From: Pseudomonas alkylphenolica | GTDB taxonomy: Bacteria > Pseudomonadota > Gammaproteobacteria > Pseudomonadales > Pseudomonadaceae | DNA length: 64,000 bases | Assembly: GCF_000746525.1 (NCBI RefSeq) | Contig: NZ_CP009048.1 | Coordinates: 2,597,501 to 2,661,500, forward strand | Direction: 5' to 3' | Part shown: positions 1 to 8,237 of the stretch, in pieces | Layout: each line of letters begins with the position of its first letter | Numbering within the stretch: the first letter of the stretch is position 1 | Made by a program: the position numbers and the translations under genes | The notes under the pieces: generated by a model | What the model saw: the letters and a program-made list of their open reading frames with translations, nothing else | Told to the model about the DNA's origin: nothing | Databases searched by the model: none

Positions 1-2171
1 GGTGCTGCGGTCGGGATCACCGTGGTGCTGTTGCTCACCGTCAACCGCCAGCGTCCGGTCAGCGGTACCGTGGTACTGCCCAGGGTGACCAGCCCGCTCG
101 GGGTGGTGACCTGCACGGTGACGGTGTTACCGGTAGTCACCGACGAAGTGCCGGAGAGGTCCCAGTTGTAGCGGTTGTTGGAGCGCGCGGTGACGGTCGC
201 GGTGGTGACGGCGAAGGTTTCTGCCGCCGGCCGTGGCGAGACCTGCACCGTTACGGTGGCAGGCGTCGACAGGGCCCCGAGGCTGTCGCGGGCGATGTAG
301 GTGAAGCTGGTGGTGAACGTCGCTGGGATCGAAGCCGGTGGGGTGTAGGTCACCAGGTTGCCGTCGGTGCTCACCGAGCCGCGGCCGTCCAAAGGTTGCG
401 ACACGCTGTTGACCGCCAGAGGCGTGTTGCCTTCCGGATCGCTGTCGTTGAGCAGGACGTTGATCGGCAGGGCGACACCCAGGGTTGCAGCGGTGTCGTT
501 GTTTGCCGTCGGCGCCTGGTTCGGGGCGACGTTGATGGTCACTGTGCTCACCTCTGACTTCAGCCCTTTGTTGTCCTGGGCCCGGTAGGTGAAGGTTGCG
601 GTCATCGGCCCGTTGACCACTGGCGGTGGGGTGTAGAGCACTGCAGCACTACCGCTGGGCGCGACGCTGCCTTGACCCGGGCCAGGCTGGGTAAGGTCAG
701 CAATGGTCAGTGGCACGTTGTTGTCCGGGTCGCGGTCATTGTTCAGCAGGTTCAAGGTCAGCGGTACGCCGAAGCTGGTGCTGCCCTGATCCGCAACGGC
801 TACCGGCGCCTGGTTCTCGGCTTCGACCGGCGCATTGCCGACCACCACCACCGCTTCGGTATCACTGCCACCGGCAGCGGATTTGATCGTGACACTGGCC
901 GGAGGCTGTGCCAGGTCATTGACCGTCAGGCTTTGCACGGTGCCGGACTTGGAAAGGCGGCCATAGCCCTGGGCGACCAGGTCGGGCACCTGTACTTCGT
1001 CGCTGGAGCTGGCTTCGATCCGCAGGCGCTTGTTGGCCCAGTCGTAGCGCGCGGTGGTGACTTTGACCACATCGCTGAGCTTGCGCGACAGCGCGGTGGG
1101 GCGGGTAGCCCCGCTAGGGTCGGTGGCGGTGACCACGATCACCGGTGGTGGCGCGCCAGGGCTCAAGCGGTGAGCGAAGAACAGGCCGTTGTTGTCCGGC
1201 AGCAGGTTGAACTGGCAAGGCGAAGCCGGGGTGCCGGGGACCAGTGCCAGGGTTTCGCGGAAGCACAGGGTGGCATTGTTCGGTGCCTTGGCGAACACCT
1301 CTACCCGGGTACCGTCTGAAGTACGCCGGTAGCTGGCGCGTTCAAGCTCTGCAGGGGTCTGGTCGCGGGCATCGAGCACCTTGCCGGACACGGTGAAGAC
1401 GTCGGTGCGGATGGTGCCGGCCGGCCCTTTGATCTCCACATAGTTGGTGTTGAACGGGCTGCCGATCACGGCTTCAGTGATGTTCGGGTCGCCGATGAAC
1501 GTTTCGCTGGCGCTGGTATCCGGGTTGATCTCGGTGTAAGGGCCACCCGCACCGCGCAGGAACGGCCCCAAGGCACCTTTGAGCGCACCGCTGAAATCGC
1601 CCGGGGCACCGATGCCGACGTCACGGGTAATGTTGATCGCGCGCCGTCCGGGGGTCGTGACGTTGACGGTCTCGACACCATAGGGGTGGGTGATCACATA
1701 GGTGCCGGCCTGGGGCACCGAGACACGAATGCGGATCCGGGCAAAGCTCTGCTGGTCGCCGTCGATCGGGTTCTCGCTGGCAAACGCCGCTTCGATACCG
1801 GCGACATAAACGTCCAGCTCATAGCCGCTGTTGCCCACTGCCGGAATCGCCGTTTCAGCCAGGTACCAGAACATCTCCGGTGGCCAGTTATCGGGGAACA
1901 CCAGCGGCAGGGCATCATCGTAGACACCAGGCTCAGGCAGCAGCGTACACATATAGGCCGGTGGTACCGACACGGGTACCCGCGAACTCGCCGCTCTTGA
2001 CTGGCACAGTTCCATGGACAGGTCGTTGTGGTCCTGGTACCACATCGGGTAACGCCCGGTGGCCAAGGTGTAGGGGCCCGGATCGACCGCTTTGAGGCCG
2101 GCCCAGGCAGTGCCGGCCAGCGAGAGGGAAAGCCCGGCTGCGCAGAGCGCCAGGCGTGGCCAGTTATTCAT
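1..2171 (-). CDS. Secreted Ig/cadherin-repeat protein, 3' end beyond window
   Basis: This frame is open from an ATG at 2171 to the left edge, so the C-terminus is missing and at least 723 residues are present. The start MNNWPRLALCAAGLSLSLAG is a signal peptide with an AWA-like cleavage site near residue 24. The N-terminal 250 residues match the neighbouring protein at 2207-3553 (shared FLRGAGGPYTE and GSPFNTN blocks). From about residue 440 come tandem bacterial Ig-like or cadherin-like modules of the type NQAPVA-D followed by LLND-DPE-N, typical of large surface or matrix proteins. The gene follows its paralogue by 36 bases and probably shares its sigma-54 promoter. The function is unknown. 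I infer a secreted or surface protein made together with the manganese oxidase regulon. Confidence 0.8.
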   Translation of the reverse strand, partial: MNNWPRLALCAAGLSLSLAGTAWAGLKAVDPGPYTLATGRYPMWYQDHNDLSMELCQSRAASSRVPVSVPPAYMCTLLPEPGVYDDALPLVFPDNWPPEMFWYLAETAIPAVGNSGYELDVYVAGIEAAFASENPIDGDQQSFARIRIRVSVPQAGTYVITHPYGVETVNVTTPGRRAINITRDVGIGAPGDFSGALKGALGPFLRGAGGPYTEINPDTSASETFIGDPNITEAVIGSPFNTNYVEIKGPAGTIRTDVFTVSGKVLDARDQTPAELERASYRRTSDGTRVEVFAKAPNNATLCFRETLALVPGTPASPCQFNLLPDNNGLFFAHRLSPGAPPPVIVVTATDPSGATRPTALSRKLSDVVKVTTARYDWANKRLRIEASSSDEVQVPDLVAQGYGRLSKSGTVQSLTVNDLAQPPASVTIKSAAGGSDTEAVVVVGNAPVEAENQAPVAVADQGSTSFGVPLTLNLLNNDRDPDNNVPLTIADLTQPGPGQGSVAPSGSAAVLYTPPPVVNGPMTATFTYRAQDNKGLKSEVSTVTINVAPNQAPTANNDTAATLGVALPINVLLNDSDPEGNTPLAVNSVSQPLDGRGSVSTDGNLVTYTPPASIPATFTTSFTYIARDSLGALSTPATVTVQVSPRPAAETFAVTTATVTARSNNRYNWDLSGTSSVTTGNTVTVQVTTPSGLVTLGSTTVPLTGRWRLTVSNSTTVIPTAA

Positions 2172-2206
2172 GCTGCCTCCTGCTACGGGACGTGGCGTAA
2201 TGATGT

Positions 2207-3553
2207 TCATGGCACGAGCACCACTTCTTCGCTGTCGCTACCGCCATAGGCGCTGGTCACCGTGACCGTGGCCGGTGGCAGTGGCGTTTGTCCGGCGGTG
2301 AGTGTCTTGACCGCGCCAGTGCCACTCAAGGTGCCGATGAGCGTGCCGTTACCGGTAGTGGCGGTGAGCGACGGTGGACTGGTCTCGTCGCTGGTCGAGG
2401 CGACCAGGGTCAGTTCTCCAGCATTCAGGCTGTACTCGGCGCGCTGGATCACGACCAGGTCGGTCAACGGCAGGCTCAGCGTGGTCGGGGTGCTGCTGGG
2501 GATCGCCAACTGGTTGTCGGCGGTTACCTGCAGGCTCAATGGCAGTGTCGGGTTGAGGGCCGACTGGCCATACCAGGCACCGGTGGAGTTGGCTTCGGTG
2601 AGGTTCAGGTTCGGAGTCTGGCTGATCAGAGTGGCGGCGCCGGGTGGCGGCGGAGCTTGCACGAAGACATCCTGCTGGGCGCGCAGGTCGCCGTTTTCGC
2701 TGTGGCGCGAGAACGTGCTGCGCTGGGCAATCACCGGCGTTGGCCGCACGACTTCAGAGAGCTTTCCGGAGACCGAGAACAGCGTGGTGCGCAAGTCCAG
2801 GCCATTGGGTCCTTCGATGCGTACGAAGTTGGTGTTGAACGGGCTGCCGGTCACCGTTTCATTGAGGTTCGGGTCGCCGATGTAAAGCTCGCTGGCACCA
2901 GTCTGCGGATTGGTCTCGGTGTAAGGGCCGCCGGCACCGCGCAAGAACGGGCCGACATCGCCTTTGAGCGCACCGGTGTAGGTTTGTGGCGAGCCGATGC
3001 CGATGTCGCGAGTCATGTTGATCGCCCGCGTGCCGCCCGCAGGGACATCGAACACTTCGACACCGTAGGGGTGAGTGACGATGTAAGTGCCTGCTGTCGG
3101 TACATCGACACGAATCCGAACCCGGGCGAAACTGACCTGGTCGCCATCAACCACATCTTCGGCGGCGAAGGCGGCCTCGATGGCAGTGCCGTAGCTCAAG
3201 TCAATCCCGCGTGCTGCGTCGACAATTGCCGCGTCGGCAGTGAACCAGAAGGTCTCGTCGGGGTAGTTGGTGGGAAAGCTGATCGGCTGGGTGTCGTCGA
3301 ACACCCCGGGTGCGGGGTTCAGTACACACATGTACGAGGGCGCGCCGGGAGCGCCGGCCACCCGCGAACTGACAGCCTTGGACAAGCATAGGTCGAGCAC
3401 CCGGCCGTGGGTGTCCTGGTACCAAGCGGCGAATCCACCAGTTGCCGGCAGGTAAGGGCCGGGGTCTACGTCAAAGAGCGCGGCCTGAGCCGGCGCTTGA
3501 GTCAGGCTAGCCAGGATCAGCAAAGCCAGTGGGTGGGGCGTTGGACGGTGCAT
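2207..3553 (-). CDS. Secreted protein, paralogue of the downstream Ig-repeat protein
   Basis: This is a 448-residue protein of unknown function. I chose the ATG at 3553, not the longer frame from 3625, because it begins a clean signal peptide (MHRPTPHPLALLILASLTQA, then AQA) and sits behind an AGAGGGAAG ribosome site. The mature N-terminus shares a DPGPY...WYQD...LC block, the GPFLRGAGGPYTE segment and the FIGDPN...GSPFNTN segment with the protein at 1-2171, so the two arose by duplication. This copy ends after one all-beta C-terminal module (SAYGGSDSEEVVLV) and lacks the long repeat array. It is the first gene of a leftward two-gene operon behind a -24/-12 promoter at 3609-3625. I do not recognise a named family. 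Confidence 0.8.
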   Translation of the reverse strand: MHRPTPHPLALLILASLTQAPAQAALFDVDPGPYLPATGGFAAWYQDTHGRVLDLCLSKAVSSRVAGAPGAPSYMCVLNPAPGVFDDTQPISFPTNYPDETFWFTADAAIVDAARGIDLSYGTAIEAAFAAEDVVDGDQVSFARVRIRVDVPTAGTYIVTHPYGVEVFDVPAGGTRAINMTRDIGIGSPQTYTGALKGDVGPFLRGAGGPYTETNPQTGASELYIGDPNLNETVTGSPFNTNFVRIEGPNGLDLRTTLFSVSGKLSEVVRPTPVIAQRSTFSRHSENGDLRAQQDVFVQAPPPPGAATLISQTPNLNLTEANSTGAWYGQSALNPTLPLSLQVTADNQLAIPSSTPTTLSLPLTDLVVIQRAEYSLNAGELTLVASTSDETSPPSLTATTGNGTLIGTLSGTGAVKTLTAGQTPLPPATVTVTSAYGGSDSEEVVLVP

Positions 3554-3608
3554 GAGTCTTCCCTCTTGCAATCGGGCCCATGGAGGTTGGGTCGTCTGCA
3601 CAGGGCTC

Positions 3609-3625
3609 GGCAACTTCCATACCAA
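3609..3625 (-). promoter_or_regulatory. Sigma-54 (-24/-12) promoter of the leftward secreted-protein operon
   Basis: On the minus strand the sequence reads TTGGTATGGAAGTTGCC. It has the invariant GG and GC exactly ten bases apart and an intact TTGC -12 box. It lies about 55 bases before the start at 3553, leaving a leader of roughly 45 bases. A second such promoter precedes the multicopper oxidase, and the locus encodes an NtrC-type activator, which supports the call. Confidence 0.6.
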
Positions 3626-3791
3626 TTTTTTAGAAGCCTTCTACGACGCGCCTTGCAAGGGAATTTCGCGTTGTTGGAAGCAAGTAATGGCGGGGGCGAT
3701 GACCCAGGGTTGGGGGCAATTGGGGCAAGCTTGCGGGGCAAGTGCAAGCAACTGGGCTATAACCTAAGAAGTCATTTGCCAGGAGTTCGCG

Positions 3792-5249
3792 ATGGACTTG
3801 CAATCACGCCTGGATTCACCCTCCGTACACGAAGCCGCGCATGACCCAGCGCCAGCCAAGCGGCCGTTCAACCTGTTGCGTTGGTATGCGTTCGTCAGTC
3901 TGGCGATCATCCTCTCGGTGGCCGTAGGACTGGGGCTGATTTCCAGCCGCTTCGTGATCAATGAAAGCGTCGAGCGCGATGCGCTGCTCACTGCGCAGTT
4001 CATCCAGTCCATTGCATCGGCCGAAGTGCGCCACGTGTCCATTCCCAATGTGCGGACCATGGGCGAACTGCTCGATCCACGGCTGGACCAGAGCTTTCCC
4101 GAGGTCAACCCCGAGGCGCGGCGCAATGCCCGTGGCGAGTTTCTTGATCATGTTGCCCATTTGCCGGACATGCTCCTGGCCAACATCTATGCCCCGGACC
4201 GCACGGTGATCTGGTCAAGTAACCCGGCGTTGGTTGGCCGGATGATCGAGTCGGACGAAGACCTTGATCACGCCTTCGATAACAAAGTGCGGGTCTCGGC
4301 CAGTTACCACAACGTCGATCAGGCGCGCGCCGAACAGAAATTCATCACCCCGCCTGAGAGCCTGTTCATCGAAAACTACATCCCGCTGTTCGATGCCGAC
4401 GGTGAGAACGTCACCGCCATGGTCGAAATCTACAAGGAACCCCGTGACCTGATCGGGCGCATCGAGCACGGCCTGTTGATGATCTGGATGGCTGTCGCAG
4501 TAGGGGCTGCGCTGGTCTATGGCGGTCTGTACTGGCTGATGTACCGTGCCAACCGGCACCTGCAGCAGCAGCAAAAGCGTCTGATCAACAACGAAACCTT
4601 TGTGGCGCTGGGGGAGATGTCTTCGGCGGTGGCGCACAGCCTGCGCAACCCGCTTGCCAGCATTCGCTCCAGTGCCGAACTGGCTCAGGAGGTCGAAGAA
4701 GGGCCGGCGCAGAAGAACATTGGCGACATCATCAGCCAGGTCGATCGTATGTCGCACTGGGTGCGCCAGTTGCTGCAGTCGTTACGTCCGCTCAATGATG
4801 AAGCGCAAGCGGTGGAACTGGAGCGGGTGCTGCAGGACAGCCTGCAGGCGTTTTCGCTGCAACTCAGGCGCCAGGGCGTCGAGGTCCAGGTTGACCCGCT
4901 GGCCAATGTCCAGGTGCTCAGCCAGGTGGTCTTGCTCGGGCAGATCTTCAACAGCCTGATTGCCAATGCCCTGGAAGCCATGAGCGACGGTGGGACCTTG
5001 CGCGTCGAACAGGTTCGTCAGGGCCGAAAGACCTTGACCTTGCGCCTGAGTGACAGTGGCAAGGGCATGACCGACGAGCAATTGCGCATGGCCTTCAGGC
5101 CGTTCTACACCACCAAGCAGGGTGGCCTGGGCGTAGGGCTGGTGCTGGTCAAACGGATTATGGAACGCTTTGGCGGTACGGTGCGCCTGAGCAGCCGCGA
5201 AGGCGAGGGCACGGGAGTGCAACTGAGCTTTCGCGTGGCCCGGGAGTAG
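3792..5249 (+). CDS. mnxS1: Membrane sensor histidine kinase, MnxS1-like
   Basis: This 485-residue kinase probably phosphorylates the NtrC-type regulator encoded at 10791. An N-terminal membrane segment (about residues 33-52) and a second (about 229-250) bracket a periplasmic sensor domain of about 175 residues. The HisKA domain carries the phosphoacceptor H282 in AVAHSLRNP. The ATPase domain shows the N box (NALEA), a DSGKGM G1 box and a GGLGVGLVLVKRI G2 box. No HAMP motif is obvious. The start at 3792 follows CCAGGAG. The gene has its own terminator at 5289-5314, so it is a separate unit from the oxidase. It is closely similar over its whole length to the kinase at 9326. The name follows the P. 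putida GB-1 mnxS1/mnxS2/mnxR manganese-oxidation system as I recall it. Confidence 0.75.
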   Translation: MDLQSRLDSPSVHEAAHDPAPAKRPFNLLRWYAFVSLAIILSVAVGLGLISSRFVINESVERDALLTAQFIQSIASAEVRHVSIPNVRTMGELLDPRLDQSFPEVNPEARRNARGEFLDHVAHLPDMLLANIYAPDRTVIWSSNPALVGRMIESDEDLDHAFDNKVRVSASYHNVDQARAEQKFITPPESLFIENYIPLFDADGENVTAMVEIYKEPRDLIGRIEHGLLMIWMAVAVGAALVYGGLYWLMYRANRHLQQQQKRLINNETFVALGEMSSAVAHSLRNPLASIRSSAELAQEVEEGPAQKNIGDIISQVDRMSHWVRQLLQSLRPLNDEAQAVELERVLQDSLQAFSLQLRRQGVEVQVDPLANVQVLSQVVLLGQIFNSLIANALEAMSDGGTLRVEQVRQGRKTLTLRLSDSGKGMTDEQLRMAFRPFYTTKQGGLGVGLVLVKRIMERFGGTVRLSSREGEGTGVQLSFRVARE

Positions 5250-5288
5250 TGCCGGACTGAAGATAGTGGTGGTGCTGAAACCCGAATC

Positions 5289-5314
5289 TGGGGGAGGTTT
5301 CCCCCATTTTTTTT
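5289..5314 (+). terminator. Intrinsic terminator after the first kinase
   Basis: The stem TGGGGG/CCCCCA has a six-base loop and is followed at once by eight T residues. It lies 40 bases after the kinase stop and 120 bases before the oxidase start, so oxidase transcription must begin downstream of it. Confidence 0.8.
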
Positions 5315-5337
5315 AACGAGTACTGACAGATTTTGCT

Positions 5338-5358
5338 GCTAAGCCATTGATAATTAGC
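5338..5358 (+). promoter_or_regulatory. Possible activator site (inverted repeat) upstream of the oxidase promoter
   Basis: A perfect inverted repeat, GCTAA-N11-TTAGC, lies between the terminator and the -24/-12 promoter. Enhancer-binding proteins use dyads like this, although they usually sit further upstream. I found no clear second copy by the leftward promoter, so the assignment is weak. Confidence 0.3.
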
Positions 5359-5381
5359 TTGTACATATCTTGAAACAGTTT

Positions 5382-5397
5382 TGGCCGGGTAATTGCA
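5382..5397 (+). promoter_or_regulatory. Sigma-54 (-24/-12) promoter of the multicopper oxidase
   Basis: The sequence TGGCCGGGTAATTGCA matches the consensus TGGCACG-N4-TTGCW closely, with GG and GC ten bases apart. It places the transcript start about 30 bases before the oxidase ATG at 5437. The regulator at 10791 is of the NtrC class that activates such promoters. Confidence 0.75.
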
Positions 5398-5436
5398 AAT
5401 CGACATTACCGGTTGGCAAACACTGGGTGAAAGATC

Positions 5437-8220
5437 ATGAGCAAGCGAGTGTATTACCCCCTGTGCCTGAGCGCCGCTCTGGCATTGCTGCTGGTGGCCG
5501 AAGTGCCGGCCAGCCCGATTGACGATGTCGAGCCGCCGGAGCCGGGAGATCCGTCGGCTTACAACGATGTGCCCGCCGATCCCGCTACTGCCTTGAGCAA
5601 CCTGCGCCTGCTGCCGGAGGCCAATGTCGGTGCCTTCGACCTGCCGGATGGTGTCGAAGGCGACCGTAATACGCCGCGTCAGGACAACGCCCGGCCACCG
5701 GCATTGCAGACTTCGTTCAACTACCCCACCAACGGCGCCCCGAGCCCGATGTTCGGCGCCCAGCCTTTCAGTCAACAGCTGTTGCTGTTCGAAGAATTCG
5801 GTCCGACCCGTCTGGACCCCACCACCCCGTCTGGTCTGCAGGTGTTTCCCGCGCCCAGCACCGGGCCCGCGCCGCAGCAGGACCCTGTCAATGTGTCCCG
5901 CAGTGCACCTAACGGGCCACTGCTCGATGCCTTTCTCAAAGAACCTGGGCTGACCCCGTTTCCCAGCCAGTATGCCAATGTGGTCGATCGTAACCCCTGG
6001 CAAGCGCAGATCGAGGGGTTTCTCAATCGTCATATCGGCGCTTCTGCCGAAGGCCGGCCCCCAGGAAAGGGCTGGTCGCACCAGCGCTGGAACGAGTTCT
6101 ACCCGCAAGCGGCCTACAAGACTGCGCAGGCCGGCGCACGGATCAACGGCGGGTTGCGTGACGCCATGCAGATGCACCACTACAGCGTCGGCGAGTTCGG
6201 CCCCGGTGGCCTGTATTACAACACTGCCGGGCAGGCCAACACCCTGGGTACGACCAAGGGCGTCGACACGCGCTTTCATCCCAATATGCCCTTGCAGGAT
6301 CACAAATCGCTATGGACCTTCGACGGCACCCTGCCAGCCAAGCTGCTGATGGTGCGTTACGGCCAGCCGCTGTTGATGCGTCACTACAACGCCTTGCCGA
6401 TTGACCCAGCCGCCAACCACGGCTTTGGCCTGCACACCATCAGTACCCATGAGCACAACGGTCACGCACCGGCGGAAAGCGACGGCTATGCCAACGCCTT
6501 CTTCTTTCCCGGGCAGTATTACGATTACCGCTGGCCGATCCAGCTGGCCGGTTACGACAGCATCAACACCCGCGCCGAAGATCCGCGGGCGGCATTTCCG
6601 TGCACGCCCGGCGAAAAACTGTGGGTCAACGACGCCGAGCCGGGCCTTAAAACCTGTGATAACGGCAGCATCCGTATCCGCGGCGACTGGCGCGAAACCA
6701 TGAGCACCCATTGGTTTCACGACCACATGCTCGATTTCACCGCGCAGAATGTCTACAAGGGCAACGCGGCGATGATGAACTATTACAGCGCCCTGGATCG
6801 CGGCAACGAAGCCTTCGAAGACGGCGTCAACCTGCGCTTGCCCAGCGGCTCGGCCTTGTCCTGGGGTAACCGCGACTATGACGTCAACCTGCTGATCGCC
6901 GACAAAGCCTGGGGAGCGGACGGCCAGCTGTGGTTCAACCCGTTCAACACCGACGGTTTTCTCGGTGACCAGGTGCTGGTCAACTGGCAGTACAAACCGT
7001 TCCTCGACGTGCGCGCGCGCAGTTACCGCCTGCGGATCCTCAACGGTTCGGTATCACGCTACTTCAAACTGGCACTGGTGCGCGAGATCAAGGGCAGTGG
7101 CGGCGAGTTCGCCGGGCCCAAGGGGTCGGGCCTGTCGTATGCGCGGGTGCCGTTCCACATGATCGCCAACGACGGCAACATCATGGAACACTCAGTGCCA
7201 TTTGACGGCAGCATGGACCTGGATGCCGACGGTGACCGCCAGAACCACAACGCGATTCTGCCGACCCAGGGGATCGCCGAGCGTTTCGACATCATCGTCA
7301 ACTTCGCCAAAAACGGAATCAAACCGGGCGACAAACTGTTCTTCGTCAACCTCAAGGCGCATGAAACCGGCAAAGGACCGAAAGAGGACATCCCCTTGGC
7401 TGACGTGCTGTCGGAGAAGTACCTGGCGGTGATCAAACAGACCAGCAAGGGCCCGCAATGGGACAGGGGTGACCCTGCGGTGGGCAAGGTCCTGCAGCTC
7501 AACGTCAAGGCCTACAGCGGCCAGGACCTGGCCATGGACCCGGCGGCCTATGAGCCGGCCAAACCGGGCAAGGCCGAAGGCAAAATCATGATCCCGCTCA
7601 AGCTGCACCGTGATAACCCGGCCGATCTGGCACGCCTGGCCCAGGCCCGGCACCGGACCTTTGTCTTCGGGCGCTCGGACGGCACAGACCAGGTGCCGTG
7701 GACCATCAAGTCCGATGGTGGCCTGGGCTACAACATGGACCCGCGCCGGCTCAGCGCCGCGCCACAACTGGCCACCGGGCCAACGGATGGCGGTTACGCC
7801 GGCGTCGGCACCCTGGAAGTGTGGAAGATCCAGAACGGCGGCAATGGCTGGAGCCATCCGGTGCATGTGCACTTCGAGGAAGGCATCATCCTCAGCCGCG
7901 GCGGCAAGGCCCCCCCAGAATGGGAAAAATGGGCGCGCAAGGACGTCTACCGCATCGGCAGTGAAAGTGACGGCCTGGATAACGTCGAAGTGGCGATCAA
8001 CTTCCGCGAGTTCGCCGGGACCTACATGGAGCACTGTCACAACACCCAGCATGAGGACAACTCGATGCTGTTGCGCTGGGACATCGAGCATCCCGGCCAG
8101 TTGCAACTGATGCCCACGCCACTGCCCAGCTGGGACGGCGTCAAGTACATCAATTCCGCCGCGCTGCCGACCTGGCGTAGCGGGGATGGCAAGGGTCCGC
8201 AAGTCAAGATCAGCAACTAG
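5437..8220 (+). CDS. mcoA: Secreted multicopper oxidase, McoA/MofA-like putative Mn(II) oxidase
   Basis: This 927-residue protein should oxidise Mn(II), or another metal or phenolic substrate, with O2 outside the cytoplasm. A signal peptide (MSKRVYYPLCLSAALALLLV, VPAS) is followed by cupredoxin-type domains. All four copper motifs are visible: HEHNGH at 338-343, HWFHDH at 425-430, HPVHVH at 807-812 and HCHNTQHEDNSM at 866-877. The last gives type 1 ligands C867, H872 and an axial M877. The wide gap between motifs 2 and 3 and the overall length exceed an ordinary three-domain laccase. Context (two mnxS-like kinases, an mnxR-like activator and a SCO protein) fits McoA of P. putida GB-1 as I remember it. 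Substrate cannot be read from the sequence, so the symbol is an inference. A sigma-54 promoter lies at 5382-5397. Confidence 0.75.
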   Translation: MSKRVYYPLCLSAALALLLVAEVPASPIDDVEPPEPGDPSAYNDVPADPATALSNLRLLPEANVGAFDLPDGVEGDRNTPRQDNARPPALQTSFNYPTNGAPSPMFGAQPFSQQLLLFEEFGPTRLDPTTPSGLQVFPAPSTGPAPQQDPVNVSRSAPNGPLLDAFLKEPGLTPFPSQYANVVDRNPWQAQIEGFLNRHIGASAEGRPPGKGWSHQRWNEFYPQAAYKTAQAGARINGGLRDAMQMHHYSVGEFGPGGLYYNTAGQANTLGTTKGVDTRFHPNMPLQDHKSLWTFDGTLPAKLLMVRYGQPLLMRHYNALPIDPAANHGFGLHTISTHEHNGHAPAESDGYANAFFFPGQYYDYRWPIQLAGYDSINTRAEDPRAAFPCTPGEKLWVNDAEPGLKTCDNGSIRIRGDWRETMSTHWFHDHMLDFTAQNVYKGNAAMMNYYSALDRGNEAFEDGVNLRLPSGSALSWGNRDYDVNLLIADKAWGADGQLWFNPFNTDGFLGDQVLVNWQYKPFLDVRARSYRLRILNGSVSRYFKLALVREIKGSGGEFAGPKGSGLSYARVPFHMIANDGNIMEHSVPFDGSMDLDADGDRQNHNAILPTQGIAERFDIIVNFAKNGIKPGDKLFFVNLKAHETGKGPKEDIPLADVLSEKYLAVIKQTSKGPQWDRGDPAVGKVLQLNVKAYSGQDLAMDPAAYEPAKPGKAEGKIMIPLKLHRDNPADLARLAQARHRTFVFGRSDGTDQVPWTIKSDGGLGYNMDPRRLSAAPQLATGPTDGGYAGVGTLEVWKIQNGGNGWSHPVHVHFEEGIILSRGGKAPPEWEKWARKDVYRIGSESDGLDNVEVAINFREFAGTYMEHCHNTQHEDNSMLLRWDIEHPGQLQLMPTPLPSWDGVKYINSAALPTWRSGDGKGPQVKISN

Positions 8221-8237
8221 CCGAAGGGGAGAGGGCC

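Noticed and set aside
3728..3745. TTGGGGCAAGCTTGCGG as a third sigma-54 promoter before the first kinase
   Set aside because: The GG and GC elements are nine or eight bases apart, not ten, so the spacing rule is broken.
5158..6303. A 381-codon minus-strand open frame over the oxidase
   Set aside because: It is antisense to the multicopper oxidase N-terminus, spans the intrinsic terminator and both regulatory sites, and shows no family motif.
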